A DNA stretch of 64,000 nt, taken from Actinostola sp. cb2023 (Eukaryota > Cnidaria > Anthozoa > Actiniaria > Actinostolidae). Below, piece by piece: positions 32,514 to 44,323 of this stretch. The stretch is taken from contig JAUJYZ010000551.1 in assembly GCA_033675265.1 (NCBI GenBank), positions 197,001-261,000 of the forward strand, given 5' to 3'. Position 1 is the stretch's first letter; the number at the start of each line of letters is the position of its first letter. The notes under the pieces are model-generated. The model saw only the letters and a program-made list of their open reading frames with translations, ran no database searches and was not told the DNA's origin. The translations under genes were made by a program, and so were the position numbers.

Positions 32514-33103
32514 ATTTATTTAACAAATACGATCAATTTGAACAATCTTTGCGTGAAGTGCTATCGAATGTTGATAGAGAAAATAAACCCTGTTATTTAC
32601 TAGGAGATTTTAACATTGACTTACTTAAGTACGAAAGCTGTAATTTTGCCAATCGAATTTTTAACCAATTAACATCTTCTGCCTTTTTCCCTCTTATAAC
32701 AAAACCAACAAGAGTAACAGGTAACACAGCAACCTTAATTGACAATATATTCAGCAATCAAATGAAACAACAACACCAAATCAGCGGTATCTTATTTAAT
32801 GATTTATCGGACCACCTTCCAGTATTCCAGATGTGTTTAGATACTATAGATAATAACCAACCTAACCGTACCACTACGAACGAAGCTAAAAATAAGTTAT
32901 ATAAAATTCGACTCGTGTCAGACTCAGCAGTCGAATTTTTTATTGATGAAATTAAGAGCCAAGCATGGACATCAACATTATCACAAACAGATGTTGATTC
33001 ATCCTATAATCCTAAACATTTCCCATTAAAAACAATTAAGCGAAAAAACGATAAACGTATAAATAATCCATGGATAACCAATGGTTTAATAAAGTCTTCA
33101 TAA
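32514..33103 (+). pseudogene. LINE endonuclease (partial)
   Basis: The frame encodes CYLLGDFNIDLLKYE (GDFN motif), PTRVTGNTATLIDNIFSN and LFNDLSDHLPVFQ (SDH motif), the C-terminal half of an APE-type endonuclease that nicks target DNA. It runs on into the linker and stops at TAA 33101; the linker continues in frame after the stop. The N-terminal catalytic residues are missing. Confidence 0.8.
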
Positions 33104-35470
33104 ACAAAAGAGAAACTACATAGGAAATTCTTACGAAAGCCAACAGCAATTAATAAAACTAAGTACAAAGCATTCCGAAATAAATTAAACCATCTTATAC
33201 GAGTATCAAAAAAACGATATTACCAAAAACGTTTAAATGACGCTAAAAATGACCTAAAAAGTACATGGAAGATAATTAATGAACTAATAAGTAAAAAGAG
33301 TAAAAAAACAGAGCTCCCCTCTACATTTACTCTAGAAAATGACAATCTAAATGAAATACAAAACCCGGACATAATTGCAAATCAATTTAATGAATTCTTT
33401 ATTAATGTAGGTCCAAATTTAGCAAAGAAATTTGATCAGAATTCAAACAGTTTCCTTAAATACCTAAATGGCGACTATCCCAAGTCTATGTTTTTAGAAA
33501 ATACCACTACCAAAGAAATAGAGGACATTATTACTAGTATGAAATTAAAAAACAGTTGTGGAGTTGATGGAATTAGTTCTAAATTGATAAAACATGTCAC
33601 ACATTTTATATCAATTCCTCTATGTCACGTATTTAATCTATCCTTTAGCAAAGGTATTATACCAAATGAATTAAAACTTTCACTAGTAACACCTGTTTAC
33701 AAGGCTGAAGACCAAAGAAAATTTACCAATTACAGACCTATTTCAGTCCTACCATGTTTTGCAAAAATATTAGAAAAGATCATGTATAGAAGATTGATAT
33801 CCTATATAACAAAACATAACATACTTTACAACAATCAATATGGATTTCGTGATAACCATTCAACTAGTCTTGCAGTAATTGACTTAGTTGACAAAATATC
33901 TACAGCAATAGAGAATGGGGAATACACTATTGGTATTTTCTTAGACCTTTCAAAGGCATTCGATACCGTGAATCATAAAATCCTATTAACAAAATTACGT
34001 CATTATGGAATAAGAGGCATCTGTCATGATTGCTTTACCAGCTACTTAACGGGAAGAAAAACAAATAATTAAATATAACGATACTCAATCAACTGAAAAA
34101 TTGATAAAATGTGGAGTTCCACAAGGAACTGTTTTGGGTCCACTACTCTTTCTCTTATATTATCAATGACATACACAACTGCTCAACAAATCTTTCATTC
34201 GTATTGTTTGCTGATGATACCAACCTATTTCGCTCGGGGAAGGACCTTACTCAGTTAGAATCGAAAATTAACGAAGAACTTGTACTTGTACATAACTGGC
34301 TCAACGATAATCAGCTTACCTTAAATATTAAAAAGACCAACTACATAATATTCAAAACAACCAGGACAAAAAAAAATTTGAACATATCCCTTATAATGAA
34401 TAATCAACATATTCGCAACGTCAAAGAAACTAAATTCCTTGGTATTATAATCGATGAACATTTAACATGGAAAAGCCATATTGACTGCATAGCTAAAAAA
34501 CTATTACGCACATCAGGCATTCTTTGTAAAGTTCGACACTACCTTGATAAGCACCATTTATTAACACTTTATTATACTCTTGCTTACCCTTATCTATATT
34601 ACTGTAACATAATATTGGCAAATAATTACAAAACGAGGCTAATGAAACTTTTTGTCCTACAAAAAAAAATTATAAGACTAATCACTTTTTCGTCATATGT
34701 TGCACCATCATCTCCACTATTTTTAACATTGAAACTGTTGAATATCCAACAAATAAATACTCTTCAGATTGGGTTATTTACATTTGATCTATTGAACAAC
34801 AGGTTGCCTTCACAATTTAACTCCTTCTGTATAAATAATAATGTTGTTCATAACTATAATACTAGAGGTTCTTCGAAACTGCATAAACAATACCACAAAA
34901 CAAATTATGGACTATATTCTACTAGAAACAAATGTACTATAGTATGGAACATGCTGCCACTAAACATTACAATTAGTCGCAGCAATAGGCCATATGCTCT
35001 AACGGGTCACGTGACCCAACTTTCTCAAATCAAGCAGCAGTGTCAAAATGAACTCCAGAAATGAAAAGAGCAGCTCGATATTAGTAAGAAGGCGAAATTT
35101 CAGGTCATAATGTTTAACACAGCAGAAATGGCATGAAATATAAAATTGCAAATTTTATTAAGATTCGTATGGAAAAATGTGCTGGATGGCAAAAAATGCC
35201 ATCCAATGCATTTTCCATACAAATTATTAGAAAACACTCGATTTTATATTTCATGTCATTTCTCCTGTGTCAGACGTTATCACCTGAAATTTCGCCTTCG
35301 TACTAATATCGAGCTGCTCTTTTCATTTCTGGAGTTCATTTTGACACTGCTGCTTGATTTGAGAAAGTTGGGTCACGTGACCCGTTAGTGCATATGGCCT
35401 ATTGTATCTTTAAGCGTAATCTAAAATCGCACCTTCTATGTCCTGATAATTGCTATGATCGACACTAGTT
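33104..35470 (+). pseudogene. LINE reverse transcriptase, frameshifted
   Basis: After the stop the frame continues (KSTWKIINELISKKSKK) into the RT domain: LKNSCGVDGISSKLIK, NYRPISVLPCFAKILEK, QYGFRDNHST, LDLSKAFDTVNH, then after one-base frame changes near 34062 and 34145 CGVPQGTVLGP and the catalytic FVLFADDTNLF (34195-34228). ETKFLGIIIDEHLTWKSHI and the thumb follow. The last block (FKRNLKSHLL) sits beyond the palindromic insertion at 35410. Three lesions plus the insertion make it inactive. Confidence 0.85.
34987..35400. mobile_element. 414-bp palindromic element inside the LINE
   Basis: Ends 'aggccatatgc' and 'gcatatggcct', then 'aacgggtcacgtgaccc' and its complement, continue as inverted arms of nearly 200 bp around 'tggatggcaaaaaatgccat'. 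The flanks allow a 2-bp duplication (AT, or TA if the ends are moved by one base); only the AT reading keeps the LINE frame open. Confidence 0.85.
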
Positions 35471-36044
35471 ATACCTTCATATATTATATAAATGTACTCA
35501 TTCATTCATTTGTAACCTGACACCACTACTACTTTTGTAATTAATTAGTTGTTAAAGTTATAAAGGGAGACTACTAGAAAAGCCCTGAAGGGCTTATTGG
35601 TCTTCCTTCCATATTAATTGTAAACTTATTTTGATTATGTACCACCTATTGAAAATGGAAAATAAACTATCTATCTATCTATAACTTCTTACTTTTAAGT
35701 AAGCTCAATACTAAATGCGAAATTATTATTGAACAAGGTTCAACAAAATATTGTGAATTGTCAGTGACATTTTATTTACCAATGCCAAAGATAGAGGCAA
35801 TAATTATTGCCCTGAAAATCAATGAGAATCCTTCTTTCACAATGATTGTTTTAATTCTAGACTCCTGAATTCGAGGAAGGGTTGTCAACAATCTGAAATC
35901 TACCTATAAATCCATTACCGAGGGAGAGGAAACCCACAATTTCAGTAGCACAAAATGGCGGACATTTCAAATTTCAAAATTTCATATCTTTGGATTGAAT
36001 AAAGATATCTGAGATATTGTTTCAGCTATATCTCTATATCTATA

Positions 36045-36365
36045 TCTAACGACACAATCACCAAAGTTACGGCACAAATCAGTATGTGATGAAATCACGG
36101 CACACTCGAGAAACGCTACAGTGCCATGGGGGAATCAAAAATACAGATTTGCACGAAAGGTGAATAGCGCTATCCATCGGATAAGTCCTATCCAACAGAT
36201 AAAAGTTATTGGATATAAACTGCATCAGTTTTATCCAATCCCGTTGGATAAGATAGCGCTATTCACCTTTCGTGCAACTGGGGCCAGAAGTACAAAGTAC
36301 GCAGCGGGAGCCTCAACCACGTAGTCCAAGTCAATTCTGCTTGAAATTGAGAGTTACGACGATTT
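36045..36365 (+). repeat. Partial copy of the segment at 47590-48135
   Basis: 'cacaatcaccaaagttacgg', 'cagtatgtgatgaaatcacg', the miniature element (36149-36277), 'ggggccagaagtacaaagta' and 'tgcttgaaattgagagttac' occur in the same order at both loci. The other locus leads directly into a DIRS-like element, so this is a truncated copy of that unit. From 35700 to 36045 nothing is recognised. Confidence 0.75.
36149..36277. mobile_element. 129-bp miniature inverted-repeat element, copy 1
   Basis: Ends 'ttgcacgaaaggtgaatagc' and the complement; inner 'ggataag' and 'ggataaaa' motifs are also paired. Second copy at 47832-47959. Confidence 0.85.
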
Positions 36366-36744
36366 ATTTAAAACAAATTCCTACCAGTTAAGAAAATTAG
36401 ATGGCCACCAGCGAACTTACATGGCCCCACTAAAATGTTCGTTAATATCTCGAAACTAGACATAACGCCAAATTTATTTCGGTAAACTGTAGTCCAATAC
36501 AAGTCCGATAAATCACACTACCATTCCCTTCTCTTAGGCCCCAGTCGCATATGGTAACTTTTTGTTTACTTTATACCAAAAATCTGTCAACATGCGACAT
36601 TTCATATGCGACCACCACTTTCGACACGGCACAAATTTTCAAAACATTTCAAAACATCAAAGTTGCCGAAGAGTAGGGCCGTAGCTAGTAGATTTCGAAA
36701 GATTTACCTTAAACAAAGGGTTTCTTGATCGAAGCTGTCAATGC

Positions 36745-37710
36745 TTGTCAGAGAAATACGAAACAGAACGGTGCTCGCTGGAACCACGGCGAGCAGATAG
36801 CACGTACTCTCAAGCTAACATGAGCGAACAGTACTATGATCCTCGTTTTTCTCAGTTTCCTCGTTACTACTTGTCTGGTCCAAGTGGCCAAATTCACCCC
36901 ACACAAGGACAGAATCCGACTCAATTCGTGCCTCAGTCTACACCAAACAGCAGACCGTACAGTCCGTATAGTCCATACACAGTAGCAGCAGCAAGTAGGC
37001 AGCTAGAACAACCAAACCATAATAGCCCAGCAAGCTCAACTAGCTCAAGCAGTTCCGCTGAAGATAACTCCATAAAGCCAAAGCAGTATGACAGATGGAG
37101 TCATTCAGAGCAGCAATTCCTCAATAGCCTTTGGGCAGAACGCTTCGATCGTCTGGAAAGCAAGGATGCCAGGAAAGTATGGGATGAAATTACGCGGGAA
37201 CTAAACAACAAGTGTGGCGACGGTTCCAAAATACGGACCAGCGACAAATGCAAAGCTAAAATCAAGTATCTGATTGACAAATACAAAGGAGCAAAAGATT
37301 GGAATGTCAAACAATCTGGAGGACACAGATGAAAGTCAATTTATTACGATGAAATCGATGCTGTTCTGGGATGTTGGGACATTGTAACCCTTCGCCACGT
37401 CGCTGGGTCAAATTCTGCTAGCCGCAGTTCTAGCCCAGGTAGTTCTAAACAAAACACGAACGAGACAGAGGAAGTGGATGTAGCTAGTGGCGCTGAAGGC
37501 AGGAAAGACAGAAAAAAGAAACGAAAGAGAGTCAAGGCTGAGGTAGATGATGAAGAGGAGAGAAAGCTACTGAAAGACACCTTCTCTGGACTTCAAGAAC
37601 AAAGGACGGAAATGAGTGATTTCATGAAGAACTTTAACCGGGTGCAAGAACAGCAAGTCAACACAATGAATGCTTTGGTTGGTGCCCTAACCAACTTCTT
37701 GCAAAAATAA
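36745..37710 (+). pseudogene. Harbinger MYB/SANT-like protein, one premature stop
   Basis: The frame from ATG 36745 has 195 codons, a TGA at 37330-37332, then 126 more codons in the same frame to TAA 37710, about 321 residues in total. The N-terminus is Pro/Ser/Tyr/Gln-rich; residues 115-195 form a trihelix/MADF-like domain (YDRWSHSEQQFLNSLW, ARKVWDEITREL, KCKAKIKYLIDKYK). The rest holds a Lys/Arg-rich nuclear-localisation-like run (KDRKKKRKRVKAE) and a C-terminal amphipathic helix. In Harbinger systems this protein binds the element ends and takes the transposase to the nucleus. The TGA is probably a CGA-to-TGA transition. Confidence 0.85.
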
Positions 37711-38111
37711 TAACATGGACACAATTAAGACATGTAAGGACTTCTTGTTTCTGTTCTTTTAAAATATTACGATTGTTTTGATCTATAACCATGTATCAAT
37801 TTATACGCTGATATACTGATTGACGATCAAGTCAACTACAATGTCGAATATAATATTTTTTTCTGTATAATCAATTATTATTACAAATGACAATGTACAG
37901 TTTAATTTTGAGAATGATATCAGTAGCAATTCACATGTACACTATACAGATCAGATCAGGCTATGATTATTGTAATTTTGATTGCATTAGAACATCAACA
38001 ATATTGATACCATACCCAGTAACTTACATACATACATAATATATACATGATTGTCTAAATTCTACAAGTCAAATCTCGTTCTAATAAACCGTAGTAGCTA
38101 CAGCTTAGAGT

Positions 38112-39351
38112 TTAGAGTGATTCTTTCAGGAGATCTCGAATACTGTCTCCATCTCGCAATATACCTGCTGCTACATGATTCGGTGGAGGGGACTGATTGT
38201 CATCTTCGTCTTCTTCATCCCAGTTATCACCATTTCGTAAACATATGTTGTGCAAAACTGCACAAGCCACAGCACACCGAACTGCAAAGTCAATGGAGCT
38301 ATCAAAGCGTTTAATCAGTACTCGCCATCGATTTTTGAGTATGCCAAACGCACATTCAACCTTAACTCGGCCAGAAGATAATTCTCGGTTAAATTGAATT
38401 TCATCAGGATCTTGTGTTCCCTCTGGAAAGGGTTTCATTAACCATGGGCTAAGTGGATACGCACTGTCACCAACAAGGTACGGACCTATTTCTCGGCCTG
38501 AAACATTTGTTGTTGGAACAGTTAATATGTGTCCTTGTTCTGCTCTTGTAAATAACTGACTTCGTCTTAGTACACGACCATCGTGCATGCTTCCTGGATA
38601 CCCGCATACAAAATCAAGAAAAAGCTTTCTGCCATCAACGACGGCTTGAATAATAAAATCGTGCTGCTGGTATCTACTAAAATAATCAGGTGCACTGTCC
38701 ACTGGCGCTTTAATCCTAACATGGGATCCATCAATAGCCCCCCACAATGTTAGGTAGGTCGGTCAACTCTGCAAAAGTTTGAATAGACGCATTCACTTCT
38801 GCCACAGTTTCAGGGAACTTGATGTGGTCGTTCCTAATTTCGTAGAGAGCGTTGACTACGTCTTGGACAGCCTCAACGACAGTCGATTTGCCAACGTTGA
38901 AAACGGGAGCAATTGTCGAGTACGAATTTCCATGTGCGAGTCTATATAGGCCCAAAGCTAACACTTCCTCTGGTGGTATACAATTTCTATATCTTGAATT
39001 TTGTCTCTGAATCCTTGCGCCTAGAATATTACGTATCACTTCAAAAGTGCCTTTATTGACCCTTAGCTGCTGCCGAAAATACTCTTGCGGTATGGCAGGG
39101 TCGCGATAATGGATTTCAAACCACGATTCCACTGGACGTGGAAGAGTCCATGCATATGGGGCCAAGCGTTGTTGCCGTAATCGTCTATTTATTCGTCTTC
39201 TCATCAATATATTTTGTACCCTTTGCTGATTAGCCAACCATGCCTGGTACATCAACAGCAATGCAGCCATTTGTTGCTGTTGAATGTTGATACATTGAAG
39301 TAGAAATATTACAACAACAACAACGCAAAATGCTTGGTTTCGATCGGCCAT
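38112..39351 (-). pseudogene. PIF/Harbinger DDE transposase, one frameshift
   Basis: ATG at 39351. The first 200 residues contain an Arg-rich stretch (MRRRINRRLRQQRL), then ESWFEIHYRDPAIPQEYFR and a helix-turn-helix-like block (YSTIAPVFNVGKSTVVE). A run of six G (about 38746) adds one base; the frame then continues for 211 residues with the catalytic triad: Asp in GAIDGSHVRI, Asp in LVGDSAYPLSPWL, Glu in VECAFGILKNRWR. The total of about 413 residues is normal for the family. It ends with an acidic tail (NWDEEDEDDN). Removing one G would be enough to open the frame, so this may be a recent mutation or a sequence error. Confidence 0.9.
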
Positions 39352-39544
39352 GTTTACTGATTTTGATTTTACGCGGGAAGCCTACTACGAAACGTACTCG
39401 GTGACAGATGTCAATTATCTGTTATATACTTTTGGGCATATGCGACTCCAAATGATCCTGAAGAATATTTGGATTTCCAGTTGCGGTTTCAAATTTTAAT
39501 GTACGTAGAAAATGTATCACCGGCCATATGCGATCGGGGCCTTA

Positions 39545-39720
39545 CTCATCGCTATCTGCATCCAAGAGGAAGGTTTTTGTGGCTTTCATTGGCAAGACGA
39601 ACCTCTGTAAACTTTTTAACTTATTGTAAACTATTATTTATATTTATACGGCTCTCTGGAAGACCAATCACATTGTATTGAAGAGATTCCGTGGTTAAAT
39701 AAAAGCTTTGATTGATTGAT
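39545..39720 (+). repeat. Probable LINE 3' tail with (TGAT)n
   Basis: 'ttaaataaaagctttgattg' followed by GATTGATTG is the type of end seen in CR1/L2-like LINEs. It abuts the right target duplication of the Harbinger. Downstream to 40185 a 64-codon frame (39795-39989) is present but unsupported. Confidence 0.5.
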
Positions 39721-40188
39721 TGTACCTTCATGTCTGACATGGATTTCACGGCCGTAACAAAAATGCACACACCTCCAGCTGCCTTCTGTAGCAAGTGTCC
39801 CTAACGACCAGTGAGATTCAGTCGATAATGAAACAAAAATTGCCGGATCAGAATTCATCACACGAACATGGAAAAGTGAGATCTGGTAAAGAAATACCAA
39901 GCTATAAACCAACCCCTGTTGAGGAGATGGCAATTTTTGAAGCCCATGAAACCATCAGTAGAATTCAAGAGTGGTTTCTTGACAAATAACATCAAGAAAC
40001 AAAGGCCACTGCCCATCTTGTAAAAGTACAATGCCAATTGACAAAATTTACGTATGCACCAAGGGGTTGTATATTCCTCGCAATCAGAATTTTGCAGTCG
40101 CATGCATTTTTTATTTATGTGCAAAATTAGGCTGTTTGAAGAAGAAGCCTTTAGGCAGCAATTTGGTTTGCCCACCCTCATCAGTTAA

Positions 40189-40611
40189 AGTGCCTATGAA
40201 ACGAAAATGTCGATCCTTGTTTTATTGTACATTATTGTTGTTTGGTCTTTCTCTGAACATTTGCTGTATTTAAACATCGACTTTGAGCATGCGAACATTT
40301 TCTTTTCGCGGTTCGAAAATTATCATTTTCAACCAAAATGTGCGACAGGAGACTGGGCTCTTGACAATGGCTTGGTGACGTCAAGATGTTGTGTATGTCT
40401 TTGTTTGCACAACTCTTGACGTCACATTTCTATAGTTTGACCGAGCGGAAATTGTCGCACTTTGAAACCCAAAATGCCCAACTTCGTGCGCGAAATAAAA
40501 AATGTTCCCGTAGCTCAATTCACTTTTTATTAACGCCAAGTAAACAAGCAAATAGTAAACTTTCGTAGTAGCAAATAAAAACGGGGTCTGTTTTTTCGTT
40601 TCATAGGCACT
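40189..40611. mobile_element. 423-bp TTAA-flanked miniature element
   Basis: Terminal inverted repeats AGTGCCTATGAAACGAAAA are flanked by TTAA (40185-40188 and 40612-40615). The first five bases AGTGC match those of the Kolobok at 17844, so it is a candidate non-autonomous Kolobok derivative. The interior contains an internal inverted 'gacgtcaagatg/tcttgacgtc' pair. Confidence 0.85.
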
Positions 40612-40615
40612 TTAA

Positions 40616-42220
40616 GTGCGGAAGCAAGCTGAATGCTGAGGATCATGCTCTTCTGCGTTCAAGGGCAATTCCCTTACGTCTTTAGCATAGACGATTACCG
40701 CTTGACCAGGTCAAATGTAAATATTAGTTGATGTTCTCATTTTTCTTTAAAAAATGCTTTGATTTTCTTTTGTGATTTTTTGAATGTTTTAGTTTTTTTT
40801 TTAAATTATAAACATGAACAATTATTTTGATGATGTTGATTTATAATACTATATAGGCGCTTTCAGTAATTAATAAGAGGAATCTTTCCATATTTTATAT
40901 ATTGCCTTTTGTTGTTTAGATATTTTAGATATTCAAATGGGGAATTTTAATAAAGAGCCTTCGGTTGTGAGTAATTTGTGAGTAATAAAAGAAAGAAGAA
41001 GCATAACTCGAAGTCCCAGAAACTTTTTAGTGCGTTTGAGTTACGCGCACATCGCAAACTCAAACTCACTAAATTCTCTTAGTCACTTCGAGTTACACAC
41101 TGGGTGTGGCAAAGACTGATTTGGGTGTGGCAACTCGAAAAGTGCGTAACTTGAAGAACAGCCGATCCCCTCGAACTAGTAGTCTATTTGTTAAATAGCC
41201 TGACTTTTTTAACCAATCAGAGCGCGCGTTCTTACGAGATTGGCGATTTGGCATATACTAATAATGTATAGCGCCCTTTGCATTAACATTGTGAGTGAGG
41301 GAACCCACAGTCGTTACACGCCTTATGCCCAAGCTAGGCTCTTGCAATGGAACCTGGTTTCAAATTGAATCCAAACTTGGTGAATAAGCCATATGACCCG
41401 AGAGCATTTTAACACATGTGGGATGTGCTTCCAGTACTCACCTGGTTTACTGCGCATGTTTGTGACATACACTGCCGAAAATCAAAGTTTCTGAGATAAA
41501 TAACATTTCTGAAAACCTCCCCAATGTAAAAATAAGTCATTTATCGCTCATCATTTCAGAAAACGTTGTCACTGACTGGCCTCACAACTACACCGAATGG
41601 GAATATGGGTAGAAATCACTGAAGCAATAAATTATTCGCTCTGGAAATTAATTTTCTCATTATCTTAATGGAGAGTAATACTCGAATGAATGTATGCCTT
41701 CATGTTTTATGCAGGGAACATACGAGTCTGTGTCAATGACTCATTTTCGGTCAAGGACGTTGATGCTATGACAATGTTCAGTCGTTGAAAGACCACTAAA
41801 ACATCCAAACCACTCACCAGCGTAGGTCTTCAATGTACATTACTTTCCAGTGTTTACTTACATGTGCATGAAGTTAGCAAAAGTTGATCAGCTCTTATTT
41901 AAAAAATAGATGAATGTGTTGGTGTTAGCATGAACATAGAAAACACTCAAGCGGCAATGAAATGGAAAGAAATGTCCAGGAAGAATTTTCTTTTTCAAAA
42001 ATGGCGTGCGCGCACGGAAACGAGGCTAGTAATATTTGTCAACAAAAGTGAAACCAAAATGGCCGCCGGCAGGGAAACCTCCTTTTAAAAACTGACGTCA
42101 AATAAGCTTGGTTTTCGCGCGTCTTTGGGTTTTTTTTCCGAGCTAAAACCTAAGAATCAAAAAGAATAAGGTAGTCTTTTGGTTTCTCTTTAAAAATTTT
42201 ATTTTTATTTTTTAGAAAAA
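40616..42220. other. No recognised gene
   Basis: About 1.6 kb of AT-rich sequence. 'taactcgaagtcccagaaac' near 40997 and the 'aactcgaaaagtgcg.aactt' stretch near 41133 form a loose inverted pair, and a 'ccaatcagagcgcg' motif occurs at 41213. I see no exon or domain. Confidence 0.6.
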
Positions 42221-42610
42221 TGGAGGCGTAAACTAGGTTTTTGAGTCAACAGTTGTACACTTCGTGACAATAGGATTGACGCGAAACCATTGACGCAATT
42301 TATGATTGGTTCAGGTTTCCTTCAATGGCGGACATGGTGGACAAAAAATAATTGAATAGTTTTAACTTCCCACTTACTGAATTTTTGTTTTACTATACAC
42401 ATTGGTTTATGTCGAAATACATCTTGTGTGGTCTATGCACTTTGAAAAAAGCTTGGAAAGCCTCCAATACTTTACTCGAAAAGCATTTGATGCAGTTTAT
42501 AATTGGTTCAGGTTTCATTCAATGGCGGGCATGGCGGACAAGAAATAAATGAAGAGTTTTTATCTTCCCACCGAACACAAAGCACTTTGGAAAAAGCTTG
42601 GAAAGCTTCC
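42221..42610 (+). repeat. Dispersed module, copies 2 and 3, with a SWIM-exon scrap
   Basis: 42221-42359 and 42486-42570 match 1-127. Between them 42391-42441 ('cactatacacattggttta'-like) matches the SWIM-coding exon at 743-792. So the arrangement module + SWIM exon + module is a degenerate duplicate of the window's start. Confidence 0.7.
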
Positions 42611-43070
42611 CATAATTTACTCAGAAACTGTAACGGAAGTGCTCTTTTAATAATTAATAGTAATTAAAATTAATATTAATTATCAACAGTTACTAGCTAT
42701 AATCTTAGTTTGTTTGACCTATGGTCACTCGGTAAAAACAAGTATTGTGAACGCAAGTATTGTGAAGACACTCGACTGATTAGCAACTTTAGCCCGCAAC
42801 GTTGGTATGTACTGGTTATATTACATGCTGTATTATTAGTTTCTTATTTTTAGTTAAGAAATATCAAACAGTATTCCGTTTTATATACTCTGATCTAAAC
42901 ACGCGGGATGTTGGGAGAACACGAGAGAAGCGTAGGAAACCACAACGCGAAGCAGGTCTTGGTTCGTATTAATACCCAGGTCACTTAGGACGTACCATCC
43001 AGTACGATCAGCTAAGCGGAAGAAATCTGTCAAATCTAAGTTGTTTTGTAAGTTATATGGTAATTTGTCG

Positions 43071-43145
43071 AGTCCAGACGGGATTTGAACCCGTGACCTC
43101 CTGGATACTAGTCAGGCGCTCTAACCACTGAGCCACTGGGAACTC
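43071..43145 (-). tRNA. tRNA-Thr(AGT)-like sequence, possibly pseudogene or SINE head
   Basis: On the minus strand: acceptor 'gagttcc', D arm 'gctcagtggttagagc', anticodon loop CTAGTAT (AGT), T arm 'cgggttcaaatcccg' with a perfect stem, and 3' 'ggactc', which pairs with the acceptor with one or two mismatches. The anticodon stem closes poorly (A-C at the loop). No 3' terminator T run immediately follows, so it may be an element-derived copy. Confidence 0.45.
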
Positions 43146-43429
43146 ATGTGATAAGCAGGTCTTGGGAACTCATGAACTGATTTGATTTGTTAGTAGATTG
43201 ATGCCAGTTAGTTAGTTTATAACACATTTGTACGCTCTATGATTGCACAACGAATTATTTGTATCCATTAAATACATCACAAATCAGTGACAAAGACTGT
43301 GGTGATTTGTTGGATTGCGAGTGGAGCAGTCGGCCCTATATTAGTAGTTAATCAGTCAGAGATGTCGGCACTCAGTTCAAGTCTGTCGCTACATAAACAT
43401 GTGGATACTTTTTTGCGAGTCTACCTATT

Positions 43430-44060
43430 GGTCGAGGGTCGAGGGTACTATGTCAAGGGTCGAGGGTACTATGTTGAGGTCCAGGATACGATGTCGAGGG
43501 CACTATGTCAAGGGTCCAGGATACTATGCAAGATTGAAAAATATCAAATTTGAATGTATTTTAGAAAGAAAAGTTCCATAATTCGCTGATTTCACTTCCA
43601 GCGATCTGTGCCTTGTCACTTCCTGTTATCTGGCGGCAGTGTTCTTGTCACGCCGTGGCCATTGCAACGAAATACCGGAATATTGAATGATTTATGATGT
43701 ATTTGTATACCAGTCTCGAACTGCTCGGCTGCTTCAAAACTATGTGCATCTGTATTATATAGTGGTCATTGTTTGCCCAGGATTGTTCGCAGCTTACATC
43801 TTTGGTCTGTAATCAAACACCTAAAGGAAAAATTAGTACTAACGTCTAGTGGAAACGCACCGGCTTTATTAAAAATGCTTAGGACAAATAAGAGTAGTGG
43901 GGTAGCATGTAGAGGGTCCAGAAAATAATGTTGAGGGTCAATTATATCGAACAGTTGAAAAATAAGTTATAATAGTTGAAAAAGAGTTTTAAAATTCAAT
44001 GTATTTCCTTTTGAAAAACTGAATTCTATAAACGATCTGTAACTTGTCAGTTGTCACTTC
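43430..44060 (+). repeat. 'gggtcgagggtactatgtcaa' minisatellite and its diverged copy
   Basis: Four to five ~20-bp units lie at 43430-43525, followed by 'gcgatctgtgccttgtcact'. A degenerate version ('agagggtccagaaaataatg', then 'acgatctgtaacttgtc') is at 43905-44060, suggesting an old duplication of about 470 bp. Confidence 0.65.
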
Positions 44061-44323
44061 ACGATGTCGACCTATTTTTGGGAAACCCAATCTCGGCACT
44101 TGATATACTACACAACTTCATGTGAAGTCCTTCGTGTGCTAGACTCCTATGCACCCATTTTGATTTCCATCACGCAACGCTCTCGGCTCACAAACGGCTG
44201 CTGTTTCCAGCATAACATTCCATTCCCTTTAATCAGCCAATCAGATTTGTGCTCGTATTTTCCAGAAGTCTGACCTTCACCTTGGCATACCACACACGGT
44301 CATTTCGCGCCGTCATTTCAAAT

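Larger units (their letters stand above)
32514..35692 (+). mobile_element. L2/CR1-like non-LTR retrotransposon, 5'-truncated
   Basis: It begins inside the endonuclease and runs through reverse transcriptase to a 3' tail made of 'ctatctatctat', a microsatellite-type end usual for L2/CR1 relatives. A palindromic insertion (34987-35400) lies near the end of the coding region. The 3' untranslated part contains 'gccctgaagggctt', a small hairpin. Confidence 0.8.
36537..39541. mobile_element. Full-length PIF/Harbinger transposon, 3.0 kb
   Basis: Terminal inverted repeats GGCCCC(AG/GA)TCGCATATGG are flanked by the 3-bp direct repeat TTA (36534-36536 and 39542-39544), the hallmark of Harbinger. It carries the two expected genes tail-to-tail: a MYB/SANT-like protein on the plus strand and a DDE transposase on the minus strand. 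Each has only one lesion, so the insertion is probably recent. Confidence 0.9.
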
